From positions 996,001 to 1,060,000 of the forward strand of contig OX453277.1 of assembly GCA_949710005.1 (NCBI GenBank): a stretch of DNA of 64,000 bases. The letters run 5' to 3'. The translations under genes were made by a program, and so were the position numbers. Of the stretch, positions 47,569 through 59,500 are shown piece after piece (position 1 is the stretch's first letter; each line of letters begins with the position of its first letter). The notes below the pieces were generated by a model. That model saw only the letters and a list, made by a program, of their open reading frames with translations. It ran no database searches and had not been told where the DNA came from. Origin of the DNA: Ricordea florida. Taxonomy: Eukaryota; Cnidaria; Anthozoa; Corallimorpharia; Ricordeidae.

Positions 47569-50500
47569 TCACCAGGAACTGAAGTCTCCGAACCCTCCCG
47601 AAGTTTTTAACTTCTTTTTTGTGGGGGGTGGAGTGGGGTCGGTTTCATCGGCATCCCTAAGAAGCACAAAACAGAGAAGAAACTATGAACTGACTGCACA
47701 GACTCTCATGACTCATGAGACTCCCCACGTTGTATAGCAGAGATCTATTCATTGGGTAGGGTCAAAAAACACCGGGGTGATTTCAGGTTCAACGAGGAGA
47801 TCATTTCGTGGCCGGGATCATTCCAGGGACGAATTTAGGGATCATTTCAGGGACGAATTTAGGGATCATTTCAGGGACGAATTTAGGGCTCATTTCAGGG
47901 ATTATTTTGGGGTTCATTTCAGGGACGAATTTAGGGATCATTTCAGGGACGAATTTAGGGATCATTTCAGAGACGAATTTAGGGATCATTCCAACCTCGT
48001 TCCCAGGGCTTTTCCATAGAAAGAAAAATGGCGGACGATTTTTTTTTTTTTTTTTTTTTTGAAAAATAAACTAGTGAGCAGCACTCTGCGAACTGGTTTT
48101 GTAAAACTGATTTAATCTCCTACGCGTTTCGTCCGACTGTCGCGGACTTCTTCAGGGAGTTTTACAAATGAGAATTACAAGCTTGTATTTATACATAGTG
48201 TGAGCCGCGTAAAGTACTTTTACAGATTTGTAGCGGATTCACGTACAGGAAACAAGCTAAATTTTCACGCAGGGCGTGACTAAGGTGTAGCATACGTGTG
48301 ACAAATTTCTGTCATGACGTATGCGTGACATATTTATTTTTGGGGACCACAGATTTAGTACTAAATCTGTGGTCCCCAAAAATAAATATGTCACGCATAC
48401 GTCATGACAGAAATATGTCACACGTATGCTACACCTTAGTCACGCCCTGCGTGAAAATTTAGCTTGTTTCCTGTACGTGAATCCGCTACAAATCTGTAAA
48501 AGTACTTTAGCGGCTCACACTATGTATAAATACAAGCTTGTAACTCTCATTTGTAAAACTCCCTGAAGAAGTCCGCGACAGTCGGACGAAACGCGTAGGA
48601 GAATAAATCAGTTTTACAAAACCAGTTCGCAGAGTGCTGCTCACTAGTTTATTTTTCAAAAAAATCACAATAGAATTCTTCCTTTTGTCACACAATACCA
48701 CCCAGCGGTGCCTAATTTAAAGAAATCGTATTGAACAAATGGCATTTAGTACAGGATCCGATCTTTACTACTTGAGATATATAAAGAGCCTTCCATCATC
48801 TCGTACAAAAGAGAAAAATCGCTCAAGGACATACTCGTGAGATCCAAACTCTAAAGGCAAAGAAACTACACTTGCGAACAGCGGGAGTCGTGTAGGCCTG
48901 TCACAACCTTTTTTTAAAAATCTGTAAACATAATCTGGATATCTCCTTTCAGTAGGTTCGCACTGGGATTTTTTAACGGTTCATCAGCCTTGCTTTCGTC
49001 TGAATGAAATAAGCTGTCGGTCGTTTCCGGCTCGTCTCAGAATAGCTGAAGAACATCGGCAGTGATTCCTCTATCCTGCAGCACTTTCAGTTGGTCCTCT
49101 ATGATGGAGTTTAAAGGACAAAAATCTATCACAATATTCTTGTCCGCCTTGACTGGCAAAAAATCCGGTAGCAGCTGAAATAGGAGAGACTTACCGAAAC
49201 CAGTGGGTAGAACGGCAACAACATCTTACCCTTTCAGCAAATATTAAAAACACTTCACTTGAAGTGGCTTCAAACAAAACGAAGGAAAGCTACAACGATT
49301 TAAGGCCGATCCAAGTCGTTAAAGCACAGATATTTCACGAGGCGTAGTTTCACGCTTCTCCGCCATCTTCCTTCAGCCTTTTTGAATATGCAAAGCGCTA
49401 ATTTATTACACCCAGGATTTCAGGGTGTAAGATGAACACGTGACCAGCCGATGCCAGGGTCTTTTCCCGTCCGCCAATTTTCTTTCTAGGGAAAAGCCCT
49501 GGGAACGAGGTTGGGATCATTCCAGGGACGAACTTAGGGTCCATTTCAGGGATTATTTTGGGGTTCATTTCAGGGACGAATATAGGGTTCATTTCAGGGA
49601 CGAATTTAGGGTTCATTTCAGGGATTATTTTGGGGTTCATTTCAAGGACGAATTTAGGGATCATTCCAGGGACGAATTTAGGGTCCATTTCAGGGATTAT
49701 TTTGGGGTTCATTTCAGGGACGAATATAGGGTTCATTTCAGGGACGAATTTAGGGTTCATTTCAGGGATTATTTTGGGGTTCATTTCAGGGACGAATTTA
49801 GGGTTCATTTCAAGGATTATTTTGGGGTTCATTTCAGGGACGAATTTAGGGTTCATTTCAGGGATTATTTTGGGGTTCATTTCAGGGACGAATTTGGGGT
49901 TCATTCCAGAGACGAATTTAGGGTTCATTTCAGGGACGATTTTAGGGTTCACTTCAGGGATTATTTTGGGGTTCATTTCAGGGATTATTTTGGGGTTCAT
50001 TCCAGGGACGATTGTGAGGTTCATTTCAGGGTCGATTGTGGGGATCATTTTGGGGCCCCACAACACCGTGACGTTACTCTCCAACCTTGCAGCTGTTCTT
50101 TGAGGTATGTACTTTCCAACTCCTGATCGATAAACCTTCGGAGTTTCTGCTGGTGTTGCAGCCGCCTTTTTTCTTCTCGCGACTTCCTCCTGTAGGTCAA
50201 GACAACGAAGACAAACTCAGAAATAAAAGGCTGACTTTTAAACATCAGTCTGAAAAATAGATGGACGACAGGCCAACTCAACACTTTACCTGTTGTTTTT
50301 GTAAATCATCTTTCTTTTCCTGCTCAGCTTTAAGCTAAAACAAGATGTGATAAGTACATGAGTTATACAGAGCATTTGCAAATGGTAAAATGGACAGCGA
50401 ACGTTGCTCGTTGGCCCTGCGAAAGCGTTTGGGATCCAGATTGGAGTTAATAGACTCGTGACAGTCCATTAAGAGACAACTGTTAAGCCGACCTTGCTTC

Positions 50501-53500
50501 ATGATGTTCCTCAGGCAGTTCTTCAGTCGACGCATCAATGAAATTATTGAGAATCGAGCCGCGAAAAAAGTGATTTATAACAGAAACTCTAATTAGGATT
50601 TTATATTTACATTCATAATCATCATCATCGTAATTGTTATCACCGTCACTATCAACAGCTTAACGTCGACATTAAACGAAGTTATCAGTCTCCAGATAAA
50701 CTACAACGGAACTAAAATAGAGTAGGATTTGAATACAGAAAAATGTTTGCGGGTTAGCTTTACGAAGCCCTCAACGCCCACCCCCTCAAGCCAACCCCTA
50801 GCTCTTGCAGACGAAAGATAAAATGGACATAAGAGAAATAAATCATTTTTTTATAAATGTATACTTACAGCCGCGTCGACTTCGTCAAAGGGGTTTACAA
50901 ACACTACAGCCGTAATAAGTTTGATCGTTTCCTGATGGAAGTGAAATATCACATACCGATCAATGGAAAAATGCTATCACAAATTTGCCCTTTAAGTATG
51001 AAACAGAAAGAACAAGTTTATTTTTAATAAAATCTAACGGTATCAAAAAATGTTTAATGTACCTTGGGTCTGTCTTTGTCATCAGTCTCCACTCGCTCCA
51101 TAGCACTGAGTGTTTCCATTCCTCCAACTAACCTGATCACGTAAGACACAAGCACGTAGTATAGGTACTTTTTAACAAATGGCACGCACTTTTTGATTTT
51201 GTCTGTCCAGGCATTGGAGTGGAAACTCAGGGGAACAGGAAGAGACACAGGGCCAAGAAATCTTAAAAAAGGACTATCAAGGAGGAGTATCAGACCATTG
51301 AATTGAAATGGGAACAAATTAAACGGACTGCTAAAACGTGTGTCCGCTGCAGAAGTACTGTGCGGGCCCTATACCCTGACCGGAACTACTGTACGGGTCC
51401 TATACCCTGACCGGAACTACTGTACGGGTCCTATACCCTGACCGGAACTACTGTACGGGTCCTATACCCTGACCGGAACTACTGTACGGGTCCTACACTC
51501 TGACCGGAACTACTGTACGGGTCCTATACTCTGACCGAAACTACTGTACGGGTCCTATACTCTGACCAAAACTACTGTACGGGTCCTATACTCTGACCGG
51601 AACTACTGTATGGGTCCTATACCCTGACCGGAACTACTGTACGGGTCCTACACTCTGACCGGAACTACTGTACGGGTCCTATACCCTGACCAGAACTACT
51701 GTACGGGTCCTACACCCTGACCGAAACTACTGTACGGGTCCTACACTTTGACCGGAACTACTGTACGGGTCCTACACCCTGACCGAAACTACTGTACGGG
51801 TCCTACACTTTGACCGGAACTACTGTACGGGTCCTATACTCTGACCGGAACTACTGTACGGGTCCTATACCCTGACCGGAACTACTGTACGGGTACTATA
51901 CTCTGATCGGAACTACTGTACGGGTCCTATACTCTGATCGAAACTGCTGTACGGGTCCTACACTCTGACCGAAACTACTGTACGGGTCCTATACCCTGAC
52001 CGGAACTACTGTACGGGTCCTATACTCTGACCGGAACTACTGTACGGGTCCTACACTCTGACCGGAACTACTGTACGGGTCCTACACTCTGACCGAAACT
52101 ACTGTATGGGTCCTATACCCTGACCGGAACTACTGTACGGGCCCTATACCCTGACCGGAACTACTGTACGGGTCCTACACTCTGATCGGAACTACTGTAC
52201 AGGTCCTACACCCTGACCGGAACTATTGTACGGGCCCTATACCCTGACCGGAACTACTGTACGGGTCCTATACCCTGACCGGAACTACTGTACGGGTCCT
52301 ACACTCTGATCGGAACTACTGTACAGGTCCTACACCCTGACCAGAACTACTGTACGGGTCCTACACTCTGACCGGAACTACTGTACGGGTCCTATACCCT
52401 GACCGGAACTACTGTATGGGTCCTATACCCTGACCGGAACTACTGTACGGGCCCTATACCCTGACCGGAACTACTGTACGGGTCCTACACTCTGACCGGA
52501 ACTACTGTACGGGTCCTATACCCTGACCGGAACTATTGTACGGGCCCTATACCCTGACCGGAACTACTGTACGGGTCCTATACCCTGACCGGAACTACTG
52601 TACGGGTCCTACACCCTGACCGGAACTATTGTACGGGCCCTATACCCTGACCGGAACTACTGTACGGGTCCTATACCCTGACCGGAACTACTGTACAGGT
52701 CCTACACTCTGATCGGAACTACTGTGCGGATCCTATACCCTGACCGGAACTACTGTACGGGCCCTATACTCATGTATACTCAATCGATGAATGAGGTCAC
52801 CTTTTTTTGTTGCCTGTACTTTTACAGATAATAGATGACATCACCAAATCAGTGTTGAAAACGATAAAGTGAACGACAAACGAGGCGAGCTGTTTAACTG
52901 CAAAGTCAAGGAAGTACTGCATTATCATTACCTGCCAAAAACCGAGTGTTTTTCATCCAGATAACGGCAACTGCGATAAGTTATAAAGCTGAAACATAAA
53001 TGAAGACAGAAGGAATTATTTTTGACAAATGAAACAAAGTTTTTTAGAAACGAACTTCAATATTCGTAAAACTGTTGTTAACAAAAAGCCAAAGAGAACA
53101 AAAGTTAAATAAGTCGCGAGAAGTTCAGTTTGCATGTACTTGGACTAAAGAAGCGTGTCAGTTTGTTGAAATAGTTAAATTAGCAACTTACAACTGGGAT
53201 TTGTTTGTATTTGGTCCTGAGTTTGCCATACTGAGAATTCCTCTCCCTAGTTGAGTAAAACAATCACCAAAGACACAAATTGAATTAATAGACAAGTATA
53301 GTTGGAAAAATAATGGGTTGATTAGTATTATTATGCTAGTGGATGTCCTGCAATGTTGTTGACTTGATATACTTTAGACTAAAGTACCTTTCTACATGGG
53401 GTATAAAACGGTACCAGCAATTGTCTCTTGATGGAAAATGCTACGGGAAGCCGTGCGACATGTTACTTTAATGGATTACAGTAATTCTTCATAAAGGGGT

Positions 53501-56500
53501 TTATCTAGTTAAAACATGAGGCTGAAGGGTAGACTGAGCCGCATGACGTTTTACTTTGCTGGATCATAGTGTCTGTTCATAAAGTAGCTTATGTTGGGTA
53601 CCAGGGATAAAATGCGGGGGGGAGGGAAGGGGAAGATTTGAGATATGTTACCTTGATGGATCAGGTTGGGCTTGAACTCATCTTTGAATGGCTCATTCCA
53701 CGCCGATTCTCCTCCTGATATAATTCAACAAAATAGATCAAAAATTCAACAAAATAGATCAACAAAAACATCACAATGGCTTCAACATAACTAAACAGGG
53801 GGGTTGTGATTGTTTTCAGCAAAAGGGCTCTAGTAGAATGGGTGCAATAAATCATTTGTAAGGGTATCCAAATTATAACTACCTGAAAAACAACATACGA
53901 TCAAAAACACGTTTTCCATACATGCCAGAGTTAACTTGCTTTGCATTCACAACACTATTTGTTACAAAACTGACCTCTTCCTGTTCCTGTAGGGTCCCCT
54001 CCTTGAATCTGGAGACAAAAAATGTTAAAAAGCATTGTTAGATAAAGAAGGTTAATGTAGTCTTAAGGTTCAAGTCAGAACTAATTCTGAGAGACCTCTT
54101 ACTTACCATAAAATTCCTGATAGATCTGTGAAAAACTACAATGACAATTAAAACATGTTAGTCTACTGAGCAGCAACACAGGCTAACAACAATACTTTGC
54201 AAAGAAAATGTGATGGTTTCTTTTACCTGTCTGTTTAGTATTATTAACACTGAAGAAAACTTCATTTAACATGGCATGGGAGATACACAAAGAGCTGTTA
54301 TACAGTCATCTTTAAGCGACAAATGAAAGTGCATTTACATACTTGTGTTGTCATAGTACCCAGAGCCACAAAGCTTCAAAAAATTCTCACAAGTCTTTGG
54401 CACCTGAAAATAAAAAAGGAGTAGTAATTCACCTATGAGAGACAATGAAATTTACAGTGTTAACAAAAATTAATATGCTGGGTAATTTTAATTTACAATT
54501 TCTGGTCAAATAGTATCCATTTCACTTCTAAGTCTGTTCAACATGGAACCTTGCCCTACAGTGACAAACTGCCATACAGTATACTGATAATGAGAATTCC
54601 GAAAAGGATCAACTCAAAAATTCTCCAAATTCTCCAAACTAACTCATCACAAAATATATGGCAAGCAGTTAGGAGAATTGCTAGTCAAATTTTGAAAGTG
54701 AAACCTTAAATTATAATTACCATTTCACAATGAATCTCAAGATTGAGGTCCCCATGACTAGTTTGCAATCTCACATATCCTTGAAAACATCAAAAGAATA
54801 TTAAACGTTTGATAACAAACTTTACTGGACCATAGGGTCATTTATATTGTAAAGTTGTAAGTCAGGAAGTTAACCATAATCTTGCTTAAACCTTCAATAA
54901 ATTTAATCATATTTTCTTGAGTGCTGCAATGTAAAACTGTAAATGTCCTATTGACATATCTGCAATAGATAGTTAATAGATTATTATTAATACGTTACAG
55001 ATAATTTTGATTCTAACAGAATTCCTTGCAAGTAGGTGAACCTTCAGACATCAGCACTATTTTCATAGACACTGGATATCATTTAACATTCACCAAAAAT
55101 GACTTACATACCGGTACACCATATAAAGGGATTTCACTAAAGTTTGGTTGTGATGTTCAAAGCAGCAATTTGCCCACTGCCATATGCCATTTACCTTTCT
55201 TTTTAACTTCTCTGTACCTCACAGTATCCTGATCAATTACACCTGAAAGGTGAAAACAAGAATGTAAACATGGACTGAAAATTGTAACAATATATACCTC
55301 TTATTAATCGAGTTTGAGGTCCGTACTGTAAAATACGGACCGAGTTTTTTCCCGTCGATTTATGGCCCAAGCGCGAAGCGCCCGGGCCATAAATCGACGG
55401 GAAAAAACGAGGATCCGTATTTTACGGTACGGACCGAGAAAACGAGGTTAATAAGATATTTATTATATCTCTGGAGTCATTTTGGCGACCAAAACAAACT
55501 TTAGCGGGCCGTTCAGTGAAGTATGGCCCGCTAAATTGACCAATCACAGCGCGCGTACTAACTGAGAGATATAATAAAATCTAGTATAAACCAGCCGTAC
55601 AAAAGAGAAAAGAAAATTATTATACTGCAGTATTCAAGGTTGTCCGTAACGGCTACATTTCAGGGGGCGGGGGGTGGAAAGGATAAAGAGGAACTTGGCA
55701 TGGATATTGATGGGGAATATTAGAACCCCAAATTAGCTAGGTAGGTACATAACTTCAGCTGCAGTTTAGCAAACATCATACAAGTACCTGCTTCTTGCTT
55801 AGTGACGGGAACTTGAGCAGTGGATGTGAATGAGCTTGCCACTGCACCTGTTGAATAATGTGCCTGCCAAAAAAGAGGTTGAGGGCACTCTTGCTGACTA
55901 TCATCCATGTATATTTGACTAAGCTACATGTACTAGCATTAACACAAATAAATAAATTTGTCCTCTAAATCTCTCTGTTTGATCAATAAATACAGCAAAG
56001 CAGGACAAGATTAAACCTTGTTGCACATTCCTGCAAGATATAAGCTTTAACTTAAAAATTACTGAAATTTCAAGGTGCCTGTCTTATTATTGTTCAAGGG
56101 GTCATTGTGTCTCAGAAAAGCATAAAAATAGGAAATTTCTTTGCTTTTAAAACTAAAATTTGCTTTTTCTCAAACATACTGGGTAGAATACAAAATGTAT
56201 TATTCTCCTCAGTCTCAGTAGATAATGATTCATATTTTCCTCCACTCTGGGGAGTAGTTGCTAATTGTCATCTATCCTGAATGTTTGCATCACAATACTT
56301 ACAGCATTTCTTTCTGTGACTGTCTCTGTTCTTGATCCAGACTTCTTCTCCTAACAAGGAAATACAAATACATGTAACATGTCACCACTGAGATAAAGGA
56401 TTTTCATAATTCCCCTGAAATTTGTCAAAATTCAATACTCTAGTATCAGAAAATGATGTGCATATTTTCATAAGTACTTTAGAAGTCGCAAGAAGCTGCA

Positions 56501-59500
56501 ATTCTTTTCTTTTAAAAATTTTAATCAATGCAAATATATGACTTGTCAGGATCGCAGTTGGAGCAGAAGCTACAATGAAAGATGAAATTAAACAGTCAAA
56601 AATTGAAGAACCACAAACTCACAGCTGGTTCTTTGTAAGTTTTTTCCAGTTCACTGAGGATAACAAGAGTGTCATTGTTGGCCCTGTTCAGGTAGAACTT
56701 AGGATCCTTTCTGGCTTTCTCCTCCTCTGAAGGAATTTAATAGAAAAATATAATTACTATTGAAACAAGAACTAAAAGACCAGTATGCTTTAGATGTACA
56801 GAATAATTTCCATCTGATGGTTAACTCTAGGCAGAGACACTGAAAAAGTCCCAATAATTTTGCTTAGCCTCATCAAATGACTGTTTAATATTTGCAGTCA
56901 TCAATTGAATGAGCAGACCATTACCTGTTGCCAGTTACTTATAGATCAGTCATTGCAGGCTGTTAGCCAAAATAATGAGACAACCTAAATAATATCATTT
57001 AGGTTTATGACAATGCCACTTGCTGTATGGCATGACATCGCAAAAGCTTACTTCCCAGATCTTAATCTGGGTCTCTAACTTCCTACCTAAACAAACCAAA
57101 CCGTTGGAAACTAACATATACCCTGTATATGAACAAACCTTCATTTATAACTTTTAGGTTGTTCTTTAAGTGATGAAAATTAGCCAGGTTAAACTTTTCA
57201 AGGCTTGTTGGGTCCTGAAAAAAAAAGCAATAATAATAAATAACAATACATATGGGACACTGCTTCCCTCTTGACTTATGGACACAATGTGAAAATTCAC
57301 CTGATTCTGGTCTTTTGATTTTTAATTTCAACCATCACACACAATAGTGTTACTTACTACAAAACCCTCCTGTCCTGTCCTTCACACCAACCTGTATTGT
57401 AATTATGTCCTTCCTGGTAAAAGGTTCATCTGTGAGTAGATCTTTAAAGTTTTTTGCTTTCAGATTTAACTGATCCACTGCCTATTGAAAATTCAGAGAA
57501 GGATCATACCTTGCTTTAGTTCATAGATATCTACAACATCAAATAATTTAATTTACAACAACCAAATGTTGCTTTTCAGGTCATGTTTGAAGTTTTGTAA
57601 GTGTAACAGTAAGTGCATACCAAAAGACTCAAAGATCATACTTAATCATCATCTATCAACATTAGGAAAGGAAAAAAGAGCTGTTCAAACAAAATTCCAG
57701 AGATAATTTTAAAAGATTTTTCAGAATTTGCATCCTGAAAATTATGTACATCTTTCAGGTATTCATAGAACTGTATTTTTTTTTGTTATCGAGACTGTGA
57801 GAGCTAATAAGACAGGAAGTGAATACCTGGGTCAACTTACTTCATGAGAGAAGACATTCCCAGTTGCTTTTATAGCAACAATGTGAGAGTTCTGGTTGAA
57901 CACTTTGAAGGTCACTGGGCAGTGGTATTGGCCTGTGGACAAAACAAAAATTACTGCAGTTACTGATAGTGGCTGTTGGATCCCCACCAAAGAGAGAGGG
58001 AATTTATTATTTTATATAAAACTTGTTGGGATCCTTTGTGTCATAGATTCAATCAAAATAACTGAAGCAGGAACAACTAAACCAGTGGTAAACCAAGTTG
58101 CCTGCAACAACTACAGAGCAAAACACTCAGTAAATTGAGCAGTACAATATTATACAGGTATGTTACTCACCCTCAGAATTCTTGTGAAAATTCAATTTTG
58201 TCAATTCTTTGGCCTGAAGAGACTAAAAAAAACTTAAACTTGAAAAGCTAACCATGAAAAAGCGAACTCTTGTTACTTTATCTACCTGCAATTTTGTCTT
58301 CAGTTGCAAATTACATACACTTGTCATAGGTATAATAGTCAGGTAACATACTGCAAAGACAAAGCAAAGGAATTTTTTTGATCAATGTACAAAGGTTTGT
58401 TAAATTCAAATCCCTGATCCTGAGGTTATCAAGCCACCTACTGTACTATTAGACTTTATACCATGCCACAGAAAATACAGCCAATCAGAATGACGAAAGG
58501 CCATTGTGTATTCGTCAGTATTTCACTGAACCTTCCCATTGATCAGTGCAATTCAACAGTATCACACCTAATCTTCCCATCATGTGTTGCAATTCTCAGC
58601 AGTTTCTTTCAACTGTTGTTTGTATTTTCTATGGAATAGTATAAAATAGTTATGCAAGTTCCCTTGTTTGTGGTATACCGTGGAATATCCAACTTGTCAC
58701 TTGTATTCTCTTGGTATATATGTTGTAGGTTAAAATGGATTTCAGGTCAAAATGGTTTCAAACTAGTTTCATTTGTTTTTTCCTGTTTTAGATTATTGGA
58801 GGATTATGAAAATTAATCTGAAACAAAGAAAAAGAAAACAAATCAAACTAGTTTGAAACCATTTTGACCCGAAATTCATTTTAAGCTACAACATATACAC
58901 TTGCCTAAAGGCTTGTGTGTATACCTAGAAAATATAAGTGATTCATGGGATATTCCATAGTATACTACTTGAAAGCATTGCATAATTAGTATATATATAT
59001 ACACTTAATTGTATTAAAGCATTTAAGAGTATTACATGAGTATAAATGTGAGAATGAAGGCCAAACATTAGTCCATATATACATTGACCAGAATAGAGGT
59101 GTAATTCTTACTATGAAAAGTCAAAAGATATACGTAAAATAATTACATTATTGTTCATAGGGTGTCTTGAAAACAAAGACCCCCTAAGACCCTTGAGACC
59201 CCAAAAAATTAAACGTAAAAATGTAAACTTAATTGTTCAAGAATGGGGGGCTTTGTTCTCAAGGCACTCATTGCACAGATGATGTAAGTGTTAAACATTC
59301 TCCCACTGAAGTTTGGAAATCATACCTCTCCAGTCACTGGGTTTTTGCCATACTTCTTTAGATATGGAACAATATTTCTGAAATAAAAGTGTAATGTAAT
59401 CAGAGGTTAGTATGGACTATACTTTTAGGTAAGTAAATGAATAAATAATAAAATGTACTCACAGCAAGTCAAATATGATTCCATCTTTTGTACAAAGTGG

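Larger units (their letters stand above)
47993..49512. mobile_element. Composite inverted-repeat element inserted in the minisatellite
   Basis: AACCTCGTTCCCAGGGCTTT...GGCGGACG (47993-48037) mirrors CGTCCGCC...AAAGCCCTGGGAACGAGGTT (49468-49512): imperfect terminal inverted repeats of about 45 bp. The same 24-bp array lies on both sides in the same orientation, and GGGATCATTCC abuts both ends. The simplest reading is one insertion splitting one array. It contains a T-tract, a 597-bp palindrome, a Penelope-like fragment and a helicase-like pseudogene. Confidence 0.75.

Noticed and set aside
49398-50126. Open frames of 180-228 codons on both strands with regular 8-residue repeats
   Set aside because: The 24-bp minisatellite unit is a multiple of three and lacks stops in several frames. 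The frames are produced by the repeat and one overlaps a real PPIL2 exon in a wrong frame.
50045-50284. Frame with EEKRRLQHQQKLRRFIDQE coiled-coil-like sequence
   Set aside because: Out-of-frame reading of a PPIL2 exon; the phase-consistent frame reads VYRSGVGKYIPQ, which matches PPIL2.
51352-52770. CRISPR-like array of regularly spaced 31-bp repeats
   Set aside because: Units are directly adjacent with no spacers, in an intron of an animal gene; it is a minisatellite.
54107-54125. 19-nt PPIL2 microexon beginning at ATCTATCAGG
   Set aside because: An acceptor 10 bases upstream (TTGTAG) gives a 29-nt exon that restores the conserved FHR motif and phase.
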